A stretch of DNA of 13,456 bases from Candidatus Hydrogenedentota bacterium. Its GTDB lineage: Bacteria; Hydrogenedentota; Hydrogenedentia; Hydrogenedentales; SLHB01. A model generated the notes under the pieces. It ran no database searches and was not told the DNA's origin. It saw only the letters and a program-made list of their open reading frames with translations. Positions 1-6,626 of the stretch are shown one piece after another (the stretch's first letter is position 1; each line of letters starts with the position of its first letter). Both the position numbers and the translations under genes were made by a program. The stretch covers positions 1 to 13,456 of the forward strand of contig PUOI01000432.1 of NCBI GenBank assembly GCA_003552765.1, read 5' to 3'.

Positions 1-80
1 CCTGGCCTCACGTCGAACGACACATCGTCCAGGGCCACCACGGGGCCATAACACATGGTGAGATGCTCGGCTTGGATCAT
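1..80 (-). CDS. ABC transporter ATP-binding protein, N-terminal fragment
   Basis: Translating the minus strand from the ATG at 80 gives 26 codons that run off the left edge. The peptide starts MIQAEHLTMCYGPVVALDDV and continues SFDVRP. This is the usual opening of ABC ATPase domains of the ABC-2 exporter type: beta strand, A-loop aromatic (Tyr11) in a YGxxxALDDVSF pattern, just ahead of the Walker A loop, which lies outside the window. An AGGAG Shine-Dalgarno sequence sits 7 nt upstream of the ATG, which supports the start. The gene lies downstream of, and in the same direction as, the histidine kinase/response regulator pair, about 200 nt away. The substrate cannot be told from this fragment. 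The family call is good; the subfamily is inference. Confidence 0.85.
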   Translation of the reverse strand, partial: MIQAEHLTMCYGPVVALDDVSFDVRP

Positions 81-288
81 GGATGTGCTCCTATCGGTTC
101 CAACCGCAGTGTCCAGCTGGCGGCGCCAAGATAAACGTGCGTTGCCCCCTCGCGGGAAGACGCGATAAGGCGGTCTCGCCCGTCGGAAAGGGCGTTAGCC
201 GAAACAAAGGGCGGGAAGACCGGTTTCTGGGTGCAGCAGGGCCAGCTCATGAACGTTAACAAGCTCTAAGCCGGTATTGCAAGGCGAT

Positions 289-1668
289 TCATGCTTCCAT
301 GTCCGTGTTATTGCGGCTGATGTCGTGCTTTTTCAAGCGGTATTGCATCGTCTTGTAACTGATTCCCAAGAGCTGCGCGGCCTCCTTGATCTGACCGCCC
401 GACCGGTCCAGGGCTTGGCGAATGAGTTCGTACTCCAGGTCTTCGAGCACCAAGCCATCCGGCGGCAGGGAGAAACCGCCGCCGGCGCCGTGGGCCGGGT
501 CTTGCAGCTTGGCGGGCAAGTCGCTGGCGGTAATCGTTTCGTTGTCGCTGAGGATGAAAAGCTGTTCGAGCGTGTTCTCGAGTTCCCGCACGTTGCCGGG
601 CCAAGCGTAGGCGCGCATCGCCGCGATCGCATCGGGGGAGAAACCTGGCGCGGGCCGGCCCAGGCGCTGGCCGAGCTTCTCCCGGAAATGGGCGATAAGC
701 AGGGGCAGGTCGCGCGCCCGTTCGCGCAAGGGGGGCATGCGAATGGGCAAGACTTCGAGCCGGAAATACAGGTCCTCCCGGAAGGCGCCTTCGTCCACCT
801 TGTCGCGCAGGTTCTGGTTGGTGGCGGCGATGACGCGGACATCCACTTGCCGGGACTGCGTGGCCCCTACCCGCTCCACAACGCCATCTTGCAGAACGCG
901 CAGGAGCTTGGCCTGACTCTCCAGGCGCATGTCGCCAATCTCGTCCAGAAAGATGGTGCCGCCATTGGCGACTTCAAACTTGCCCTGACGGCTCGCATCG
1001 GCGCCCGTGAAGGCCCCTTTTTCGTGACCGAAGAGTTCGCTTTCGACCAGGGTGTCGGGGATGGCGGCGCAGTTCACGACGATGAAGGGCTCCTCCTTGC
1101 GGGGTCCCGCGAAGTGAATGTACCGGGCCACCAGCTCCTTGCCCGTGCCGGATTCCCCCGTGATGAGGACTGTACTGTTGATGGGCACGGCCCTTTGGGC
1201 GATCTGAAACACGGCCTGCATGCTCTCGCTCTCGCCGATGATGTTGCCGAGCGAGGAGGTTCGTGTAACCAGTTCCCGGAGCTGCCGGTTCTCTTGGCGC
1301 AGTTTCACGCGCTCGACCGCCTTAGTCACGACGACAAGAAGCTCGTCCTTGTCGAAGGGTTTGGCGAGATAATCCGTGGCGCCTTCCTTCATCGCCGTCA
1401 CGGCCGTGGATACGGTGGCATAGGCGGTCATGACAATGACCTCGACATCGGGCTGCACCCCCTTCACGCGGCGCAGCAACTCCAGGCCGTCCATGCCAGG
1501 CATGCGCAGGTCGGTCAGCAGTATGTTGTAGTTATCCGCCTCGACGGCTTCGAGCGCCCCGGGGGCGGATTCCACGGCGTTCACTTCATAGCCATCCTGG
1601 GATAGGATGTCCTCGATGATTTCGCGCTGGGTTGCGTCGTCCTCGGCGATCAATATCCTTGCATTCAT
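289..1668 (-). CDS. NtrC-family sigma-54-dependent response regulator
   Basis: A 459-residue cytoplasmic transcription activator that, when phosphorylated, remodels sigma-54 RNA polymerase at -24/-12 promoters. The receiver domain covers about 1-120: acidic pocket Asp10/Asp11, phospho-acceptor Asp53 (LLTDLRMPGMDG), Thr81 and Lys103. The AAA+ domain covers about 143-375: Walker A GESGTGKE (171-178), the sigma-54 contact loop ESELFGHEKGAFTGA (209-223), Walker B TIFLDE (238-243) and sensor II WPGNVREL (356-363). A Fis-type helix-turn-helix lies at about 427-448 (IKEAAQLLGISYKTMQYRL). The length is normal for the family and all key residues are present. The reading frame stays open 75 codons further upstream, but that part lies inside the kinase gene and does not look like protein. 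The chosen ATG overlaps the kinase stop as ATGA. No Shine-Dalgarno sequence precedes it, so translation is probably coupled. The regulon is unknown. Confidence 0.95.
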   Translation of the reverse strand: MNARILIAEDDATQREIIEDILSQDGYEVNAVESAPGALEAVEADNYNILLTDLRMPGMDGLELLRRVKGVQPDVEVIVMTAYATVSTAVTAMKEGATDYLAKPFDKDELLVVVTKAVERVKLRQENRQLRELVTRTSSLGNIIGESESMQAVFQIAQRAVPINSTVLITGESGTGKELVARYIHFAGPRKEEPFIVVNCAAIPDTLVESELFGHEKGAFTGADASRQGKFEVANGGTIFLDEIGDMRLESQAKLLRVLQDGVVERVGATQSRQVDVRVIAATNQNLRDKVDEGAFREDLYFRLEVLPIRMPPLRERARDLPLLIAHFREKLGQRLGRPAPGFSPDAIAAMRAYAWPGNVRELENTLEQLFILSDNETITASDLPAKLQDPAHGAGGGFSLPPDGLVLEDLEYELIRQALDRSGGQIKEAAQLLGISYKTMQYRLKKHDISRNNTDMEA

Positions 1669-3053
1669 GCGGCGACAGTGCTTTCGTTGAGCGGGATCGT
1701 TATTAGAACCTGACACCCCTGTCCCTCCTCGCCAGAGACGTGGATGGTCCCGCCATGTTCCTCCACAATACCGCGGGTCACGGCCAATCCAAGTCCCGTG
1801 CCCGTGCTCTTCGTAGTGTAATAGGGCTCGAAAATGCGTTCGGCGATTTCGCCGCTGAGGCCAGGGCCATCGTCGCGAATCTCGATCTCGCACTCCTGGT
1901 CGCTCACGCGGGAGAACAAGCGCACGCGGCCCCCTTCCGGGGTGGCCTCAAGGGCGTTGATAAGCACGTTGAGGACGGCGCGCGTCCATTGCTTGGAATC
2001 AAGCATCAGGGTGGTGTCGCCTGTCCGAAGCTCTGTGGTGAGGCGAACGCCCCGGGATTCCGCATCCTTCTTCACGAGATGGACACACTCATCAAGGAGC
2101 GTATCCACTTGGTTGGGGCGGGGATCCAGTTCGTTTTCGCGCGCCAGCGACAGAAAGCCGGACACGATGTCCTCGAGCCGATCCACCTCCCGGCGGATGC
2201 TGTGAAACTGCTTGGCTCCCCCCGCGCCGGACGGTTCCTGTTGGGTCTTGTCGATGGCGTGGCTGGTGATGAGCTTGATGGCGTTCAAGGGATTGCGCAC
2301 GTCATGGGCGATGCCCGCCGCGAGATTGCCCAAGGCGGAAAGCCGTTGCGCCTGGCGCAGGTTGCTCTCCATGAGTTCCTTTTCCCGCAGCGACGTCACC
2401 ATCTGATTGAAGGTATTCTCAAGCGCCCGGATCTCGCCCGCCTGGTCGTTTATTTCCACGTCCTCAAGCCAGCCTTCGCTGATCTTGGCGCAACTGTCCG
2501 TGAGCTGCCGCAACGGACGGAGAATGCGGATGATGAAATACACCATCAGAATCAGCGTCCCAAGGAACAAGCCGGTGATGCCAAGCAGATACATGTTCTT
2601 GAAGGCCTCGACCACCTGCGCCCGTGTGGCCAAAGGCGCCCGCGTGGTCAGCAGGACCGGCTGATCGTTCCACACAAACGTGTGACGCGCCACTTGGGTG
2701 AGTTCGCCGTTCTCGTCCACCTCAATAGATACACGAGTCGGCCCCATCTCCGTGGCCGGGGGATTAAGGTCCAGATCCAGCGATTCCACCCCCCTGTAAC
2801 GGCCGCGCACCTCGTATTCGAGTTCACCGAAGTCCAGGTCGGGGTTCTCCTCAAGATTAACGACCACATCATCGGCGATGGCCTGGGCCTGGGTCTCCAT
2901 CTCCCGCACGACTTCGCCGTAGTAATGATGGGTCAGCACATAGACCGCCCCCAGCAGACAGCAGACCAGGACCGCGCACATCAAAATGACGCGGAAAACG
3001 ATGGAATGCCGCCATCGGATCGGGGTATGGTGACTGCCATTAGAGCCGTTCAT
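1665..3053 (-). CDS. Membrane sensor histidine kinase (NtrB/ZraS-like partner)
   Basis: A 462-residue sensor kinase that would phosphorylate the regulator encoded immediately downstream. A hydrophobic segment at about 19-40 and a second at about 154-177 frame an extracytoplasmic sensor region of roughly 110 residues with no recognisable PAS signature. A HAMP linker follows (about 178-230). The HisKA phospho-acceptor is His250 in AAGIAHDVRNPLNAI. The ATPase domain has an N box NVLINALEATP (362-372), a G1 box DDGPGLS (394-400), an F box IFEPYYTTK (407-415) and a G2 box GTGLGLAV (418-425). The AHDVRNPL H-box and the short loop-rich ATPase domain are typical of kinases paired with NtrC-like regulators. 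The stop overlaps the regulator start by 4 nt, and the glycosylase gene ends 49 nt upstream. An AAGGA lies 17 nt upstream of the ATG, too far to be a good ribosome site. The signal sensed is unknown. Confidence 0.94.
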   Translation of the reverse strand: MNGSNGSHHTPIRWRHSIVFRVILMCAVLVCCLLGAVYVLTHHYYGEVVREMETQAQAIADDVVVNLEENPDLDFGELEYEVRGRYRGVESLDLDLNPPATEMGPTRVSIEVDENGELTQVARHTFVWNDQPVLLTTRAPLATRAQVVEAFKNMYLLGITGLFLGTLILMVYFIIRILRPLRQLTDSCAKISEGWLEDVEINDQAGEIRALENTFNQMVTSLREKELMESNLRQAQRLSALGNLAAGIAHDVRNPLNAIKLITSHAIDKTQQEPSGAGGAKQFHSIRREVDRLEDIVSGFLSLARENELDPRPNQVDTLLDECVHLVKKDAESRGVRLTTELRTGDTTLMLDSKQWTRAVLNVLINALEATPEGGRVRLFSRVSDQECEIEIRDDGPGLSGEIAERIFEPYYTTKSTGTGLGLAVTRGIVEEHGGTIHVSGEEGQGCQVLITIPLNESTVAA

Positions 3054-3102
3054 TGCTTCGGTCCGTGGTGTCCTTACGCGAGCGCCTTGGCCGCGCCCGC
3101 CG

Positions 3103-3915
3103 TCAAGAACCTTTCCCTTGGGGTATGGGGATGCCGAGATATTCCATTATCACTTGGATATCTTCCCACGTCTTGCGCTTATCCGCGGGATTCCGCAACA
3201 AATAGGAGGGATGGTACGTGACCCGGAGCGGAATGCCGCAGTATTCATGCCACTGATCTCGCAGTTTTCCAACGGCCACGTTGGTGCGGAGCAAGGTTCG
3301 GGCGGCATGCGCTCCCAAGGCGCAAATAACCTCGGGCTGAATGAGCCGGAGCTGTTCCACCAGGTATGGTTCACACTGTTCGATCTCAGCCGGTTTCGGG
3401 TCGCGGTTGTTGGGCGGCCGACACTTGATCACATTGCAGATGTATACCTCTTCCCGCTGGAGCCCCATGCCCTTGGTGATGATATCCGTTAGCAACTGAC
3501 CGGCCCGGCCCACGAACGGGACGCCCTGCCGATCTTCGTCGGCCCCGGGCGCTTCGCCCACGAAGACGATGCGCGCCGTGGGGTCGCCATCGGCGAAGAC
3601 GGTCTGGGTCCGGCCGTGACATAATTCACACTTGGTGCACATGGCGACCATCTTTTCCAGCGCATCAAGGGCCGCCTCGCGCGCGCCGGAATCGGACGGG
3701 GAGCCTGGGTCTGGCGCAGGTGTGGACGCGGCCGGGACTTCCGCCGGTTCGGAATGGGTATCCGCGGCGGCCGCGGCACTCCCCGCCGAGGACAAGGCCT
3801 CCAGTTTGGCCGCCACCTCGGGCGACAGTCGAATCGTACGCCGCCGGGGATGGGCCGTTGCCTCCACCAGTGTGCGGATGTCCTGAACAATTTCGCGGTA
3901 CAAGGGGTTACTCAA
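3103..3915 (-). CDS. Uracil-DNA glycosylase, family 4 (iron-sulfur)
   Basis: Removes uracil from DNA arising from cytosine deamination, as the first step of base excision repair. Numbered from the upstream ATG at 3942 (279 aa), the catalytic motif A is [20 protein letters not shown] (129-148) and motif B is HPSYLLR (244-250). The four 4Fe-4S ligands are expected at Cys102, Cys105, Cys174 ([13 protein letters not shown]) and Cys190; their 3- and 16-residue spacings match known family-4 enzymes. Residues up to about 95 form an extra N-terminal segment ending in an Ala/Pro/Ser-rich linker, longer than in the minimal family. I place the start at TTG 3915 (270 aa). An AGGAGG sits 6 nt upstream of it, and a -10-like TATGAT overlaps the ATG codons at 3942 and 3936. 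ATG 3942 remains possible. It leads the operon into the kinase and regulator. The function call is firm; the start is inference. Confidence 0.94.
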   Translation of the reverse strand: MSNPLYREIVQDIRTLVEATAHPRRRTIRLSPEVAAKLEALSSAGSAAAAADTHSEPAEVPAASTPAPDPGSPSDSGAREAALDALEKMVAMCTKCELCHGRTQTVFADGDPTARIVFVGEAPGADEDRQGVPFVGRAGQLLTDIITKGMGLQREEVYICNVIKCRPPNNRDPKPAEIEQCEPYLVEQLRLIQPEVICALGAHAARTLLRTNVAVGKLRDQWHEYCGIPLRVTYHPSYLLRNPADKRKTWEDIQVIMEYLGIPIPQGKGS

Positions 3916-3921
3916 GGCGCG

Positions 3922-3927
3922 CCTCCT
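3922..3927 (-). promoter_or_regulatory. Shine-Dalgarno site that decides the glycosylase start
   Basis: On the minus strand TTAGGAGG is followed by a 6-nt spacer (CGCGCC) and then TTG at 3915-3913, in frame with the glycosylase. This is a consensus anti-16S pairing at good spacing. The upstream ATG codons at 3942 and 3936 have only AGAGAGG at 11 or 17 nt. Sequence-based evidence only. Confidence 0.6.
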
Positions 3928-3937
3928 AACTGCCATG

Positions 3938-3946
3938 ATCATACCA
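3938..3946 (-). promoter_or_regulatory. Candidate extended -10 promoter for the glycosylase-kinase-regulator operon
   Basis: Minus-strand TGGTATGAT is an extended -10 element (TGnTATAAT with one mismatch in the hexamer). No convincing -35 hexamer lies 16-18 nt upstream, which is tolerated for extended -10 promoters. Transcription would start near 3931, just before TTAGGAGG and downstream of both ATG codons. This would force use of the TTG at 3915. Confidence 0.45.
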
Positions 3947-4015
3947 TGAAATGCCTCTCTGCATCTTCATTTGGCTGGATCCCAATCGCCAGATAAAGCG
4001 ATGTGCCGGATGTTT

Positions 4016-4150
4016 ACATCCCCCGGCCCTTCGGGCCACCCCCTTCAAAGGGGGAATTGAACCGCTCACCTGCGGGTGAGTTGCGGCCCTTCCGCTGTGG
4101 CGGCTGTGGATTACAGAATTCCCCCTTTGAAGGGGGATCAAGGGGGATGT
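4016..4150. repeat. Palindromic, MITE-like intergenic repeat with inverted ends
   Basis: The element is bounded by inverted ACATCCCCC (4016-4024 and, on the minus strand, 4150-4142). Inside are two perfect 20-nt inverted copies of CCCCCTTCAAAGGGGGAATT (4039-4058 plus, 4136-4117 minus). Each copy contains a near-perfect 16-nt palindrome able to form a hairpin. Two further hairpins are GGCCC-TTC-GGGCC (4025-4037) and CTCACC-TGCG-GGTGAG (4065-4080). TGTT occurs just outside both ends (4011-4014, 4151-4154) and could be a target-site duplication, but it is short. No protein-like reading frame is present. It lies between the divergent glycosylase and glycosyltransferase genes. It may be a dispersed, non-autonomous repeat; mobility is inference. 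Confidence 0.65.
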
Positions 4151-4188
4151 TGTTCCCTGGAGCAGCCCTTTACCCGGCGGTTGTGCTC

Positions 4189-4217
4189 TTGGCGTGCATG
4201 CCCTGTATTGATATACT
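4189..4217 (+). promoter_or_regulatory. Sigma-70-type promoter for the glycosyltransferase operon
   Basis: TTGGCG (4189-4194, 4 of 6 matches to consensus) is followed by exactly 17 nt and TATACT (4212-4217, 5 of 6). TG at 4209-4210 makes an extended -10. The expected +1 is at about 4223-4225, which coincides with the A of the ATG at 4224 and implies a leaderless transcript. Confidence 0.6.
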
Positions 4218-4223
4218 TCCGTC

Positions 4224-5294
4224 ATGACGCACGACAGGAAACAAGAGAGCCCCAGTATTTCGATTGTAATCCCCGTATTTAACGAGGCGGACAATCTTGC
4301 GGCTTTGTGGGAGGAGTTGCTGCCCATTCTCGAAGGTCTGGGAGAACCGTTCGAGGTTGTGTTTGTCGATGACGGCAGCACGGACGGAAGCGCGGGGATT
4401 CTGCGGGACGTGCACGAACGCGATGAGCGGGTGCGGGTAATTCGCTTCGCCCGGAATTTCGGTCAGCAGATGGCCGTGACGGCGGGTTTCCACCACACCC
4501 GGGGAGACGCGATCGTGCTGATGGACGCCGACTTGCAGACGCCGCCACAACACGTTCCGGAATTCGTGGAGAAACTCCGGGCGGGGTACGATGTGGTGTA
4601 CGGCAATCGCAAGCGGCGGGTCGGGCGGTGGTACCGGCGCATGGGCACGGTTCTGGCCAATCGCTTCATCTGCTCGGTTACCGGCTTCAACATCCCCGAC
4701 AGCGCGAGCGGGTTCCTTGGGCTTAATGGGCGTTTCGTGCGCCAAATCAACCGCTACAACGACCGTTCCCGCTATTTGAGCGGCTTGTTCGCCTGGCTGT
4801 CCTACGGGCGCTACGGCGTGGTCCCCGTCGAACGGCGGGAGCGGCTCCACGGCGAGTCGAAATACAGCATCTACCAGCTTATGCAGCTGGTCATCACCAT
4901 CGCCACCAATTTCTCGACCCGGCCGCTGACATTACCGGCTTGGATGGCCGCAGTCTCGGGCGCCGCCACCTTGGCTGTAGCAGTGCGCGGCGCCGTCTTG
5001 GGCGCCACGGGGCAATGGGGGCTTGCCGCCACGCCATTGAGCGCCGCGTGGCTCATGGCGATGGGGACCGTATTCCTTGCTGGGGTGGCCGTAACGGGAA
5101 CGTACATCGGGCGTATCTACAGCGAGGTCCGGGAACGCCCCGCGTACGTCGTCTGGGAAACCATTGGGATTGAGGCAAACACGGCGCAGCCCCCTCAGTC
5201 GCAGTTCCTGGCGGAGCATGCCCCACCGTCTCCGCCAGCAGGGCCGCCTCATTCGCCGGTGGAAGGGAACGCGGAAGAAACGCATCCCTCATGA
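4224..5294 (+). CDS. GT2 family glycosyltransferase (polyprenyl-phosphate type, ArnC/GtrB-like)
   Basis: A 356-residue inverting glycosyltransferase with a GT-A fold. Such enzymes move a sugar from a nucleotide donor to a polyprenyl phosphate at the inner membrane for envelope glycan assembly. Seen: SIVIPVFNEADNL (13-25), VDDGSTDGS (48-56), the metal-binding DxD at DADLQTPP (101-108), YGNRKRR (126-132), DSASGF (159-164), RLHGESKYS (207-215), and two C-terminal membrane segments (about 236-259 and 273-297). A proline-rich tail follows at about 320-356. ATG 4224 is the only plausible start, because an in-frame TGA lies 15 nt upstream and the catalytic domain begins at residue 11. No Shine-Dalgarno sequence is present. 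The stop overlaps the next start as ATGA. The sugar and acceptor are unknown. The family call is firm; the ArnC/GtrB-like role is inference. Confidence 0.92.
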   Translation: MTHDRKQESPSISIVIPVFNEADNLAALWEELLPILEGLGEPFEVVFVDDGSTDGSAGILRDVHERDERVRVIRFARNFGQQMAVTAGFHHTRGDAIVLMDADLQTPPQHVPEFVEKLRAGYDVVYGNRKRRVGRWYRRMGTVLANRFICSVTGFNIPDSASGFLGLNGRFVRQINRYNDRSRYLSGLFAWLSYGRYGVVPVERRERLHGESKYSIYQLMQLVITIATNFSTRPLTLPAWMAAVSGAATLAVAVRGAVLGATGQWGLAATPLSAAWLMAMGTVFLAGVAVTGTYIGRIYSEVRERPAYVVWETIGIEANTAQPPQSQFLAEHAPPSPPAGPPHSPVEGNAEETHPS

Positions 5295-6085
5295 TCATTG
5301 ATACCCATGCCCACATCCATCCGGGCCGAGATGGCCTGGGCGCGAAACACGACGCCTCGGTGGAGGCGTTTCTGGCCGAGCTTGACCGGTCGCCGCTGGA
5401 TTTGGCCGTACTCTTGCCCATCGAGCCTCTCATCCCCAATGCGTTCGTGTTTGAGGCGGCCCGGCGCCGTCCGGGCCGGATTCGCTGCCATGGCTCAGTG
5501 GATCCCAGGCGGGGCGACGCATGCTGGGAGGATTTCGAGCAGTTGGCGGCGGAACATCCCATTGTGGGCCTCAAGCTCCACCCCCGCCGCCAAGGCGTCA
5601 CGAAAGCGCATTGGCCCGTGCTCAAGGGTTTGACGGATCGCGCGGCGGCTCATGATCTACCGGTACTGGTGGATTCCTTCCCTCACGGGAAAGGGGCGTT
5701 GCGTGATGACAGCCTGGAACTTATCGAAGCATTGAGCGAGGCCGTTCCCAAGGCGAAACTCATTATCGCGCACATGGGCGGCATCCGGATTTTGGAAGCG
5801 TTGATTCTGGCGCGGACCTCCTATAGGATCTACTTGGACCTCTCACTCATCCTGAAGGTCTACAAGGGCAGCCACATCGAGCAAGACATCTTTTACGCGA
5901 TACGCCGCATTGGAGCGGATCGGTGTTTGTACGGCTCCGATCATCCCGATGTCCCCTTGAACGAATCGTACGAAAGCATGCGGCGCGAACTGGATGGGCG
6001 CGGGTTCACGGAAACCGAACAAGACTGGATATTTGGGCGGACCGCCCAGCAGGTGCTGAGACTTAACGGAGAAGGAGCAGGATAA
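5291..6085 (+). CDS. Amidohydrolase-fold (Amidohydrolase_2, TIM barrel) protein
   Basis: A 264-residue cytoplasmic protein with the metal-dependent hydrolase barrel pattern of PF04909/COG2159: HxH at His6/His8 (IIDTHAHIHP), GLKLHP (93-98), His161 at the end of a strand (LIIAHMGG) and Asp217 (YGSDHPD). The strand-5 position that usually ends in a histidine ligand reads LPVLVDSFPHG, with Asp128 in its place and His132 nearby, so the metal site may differ from the standard one. The length is on the short side for the family. The ATG overlaps the glycosyltransferase stop by 4 nt with no close ribosome site, so translation is likely coupled. Its TAA shares one base with the next ATG. A hydrolytic or decarboxylating role is known for the family; the substrate is unknown, although the operon suggests an envelope sugar pathway. 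Confidence 0.87.
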   Translation: MIIDTHAHIHPGRDGLGAKHDASVEAFLAELDRSPLDLAVLLPIEPLIPNAFVFEAARRRPGRIRCHGSVDPRRGDACWEDFEQLAAEHPIVGLKLHPRRQGVTKAHWPVLKGLTDRAAAHDLPVLVDSFPHGKGALRDDSLELIEALSEAVPKAKLIIAHMGGIRILEALILARTSYRIYLDLSLILKVYKGSHIEQDIFYAIRRIGADRCLYGSDHPDVPLNESYESMRRELDGRGFTETEQDWIFGRTAQQVLRLNGEGAG

Positions 6086-6603
6086 TGAAGTGGGCCGCCG
6101 CCGTAATGCTATGCCTGGCCGTGGTGGTTCTCGGGTGTCAACGGACCCCGGCGGAAGTGGGCAACAAGGTCTTGTCGGATTTTGGTCTGCGGGAGCGGAC
6201 GGAAGAACGAACCACCACTGCGGACCGTGTGTTCGACCGGCTGGATCAGGTCGGGCAAGCCGAGCTGGACCGCTTAAACGCCCAGCATCGGCATGGCGAG
6301 ACCGAATACGAAGAAGAGGGGCCGTTGCGGGGCCACTATTACAAGCAGCGGCGGGAGTATGTGGATTACCGGCCCGTGGACGTGACGTCGAGCGGGGGGA
6401 CCGGCGCAAGGGAACAGGGCTATACGGGGCTAATCGACTACACCTATGAGCTGTATCGCAGCGAACCACAACAAACACGGGTTGAGGCCCAGGCAGCCAG
6501 CGCCAACATCCCAACCGGCGTCACCGAGCGCGAAACCCTGCGCTATCACTTCAATTCCAGCGGAAGCTGGGACGGCCGCGGCGGCGAACCAACGCGCCGG
6601 TGA
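6085..6603 (+). CDS. Small lipoprotein of unknown function
   Basis: 172 residues. The signal peptide is a short basic start (MKW), a hydrophobic run and the lipobox VLGC, giving a lipid-modified Cys18 followed by Gln19. The absence of Asp at +2 favours the outer membrane under the E. coli rule. The mature part is charged and hydrophilic: a Glu/Arg-rich, probably helical segment (about 30-75), then a Tyr-rich stretch with YYKQRREYVDYRP and GLIDYTYELYRSEP, ending YHFNSSGSWDGRGGEP. No recognised domain. AAGGAG lies 7 nt upstream of the ATG, a good ribosome site. The ATG overlaps the amidohydrolase stop (TAATG), so the three genes form one operon. It faces the TerB-like gene tail to tail, 23 nt away, with no clear terminator between them. 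The lipoprotein call is sound; the function is unknown. Confidence 0.85.
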   Translation: MKWAAAVMLCLAVVVLGCQRTPAEVGNKVLSDFGLRERTEERTTTADRVFDRLDQVGQAELDRLNAQHRHGETEYEEEGPLRGHYYKQRREYVDYRPVDVTSSGGTGAREQGYTGLIDYTYELYRSEPQQTRVEAQAASANIPTGVTERETLRYHFNSSGSWDGRGGEPTRR

Positions 6604-6626
6604 GCGTTGGCGCCCGCGGCAGAATG

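Noticed and set aside
81..288. Sigma-54 -24/-12 promoter for the ABC gene as a target of the neighbouring regulator
   Set aside because: Several TGG stretches occur on the minus strand, but none has GC at the required spacing (GG-N10-GC), so no site can be supported.
277..3221. Long plus-strand open frames of 442 and 493 codons antisense to the response regulator and kinase
   Set aside because: They are mirror frames of GC-rich genes. The minus strand carries complete two-component motifs, while these frames show no domain and have His/Gly/Arg-rich composition.
4016..4150. CRISPR array
   Set aside because: The repeats are inverted rather than direct, only two copies occur, there are no regular spacers, and no cas genes are present.
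3926..4381. 151-codon minus-strand frame through the palindromic repeat
   Set aside because: It runs through the repeat and into the antisense of the glycosyltransferase start. Its SIPPLKGVARRAGGC-like stretch is just the translated repeat, not a protein family.
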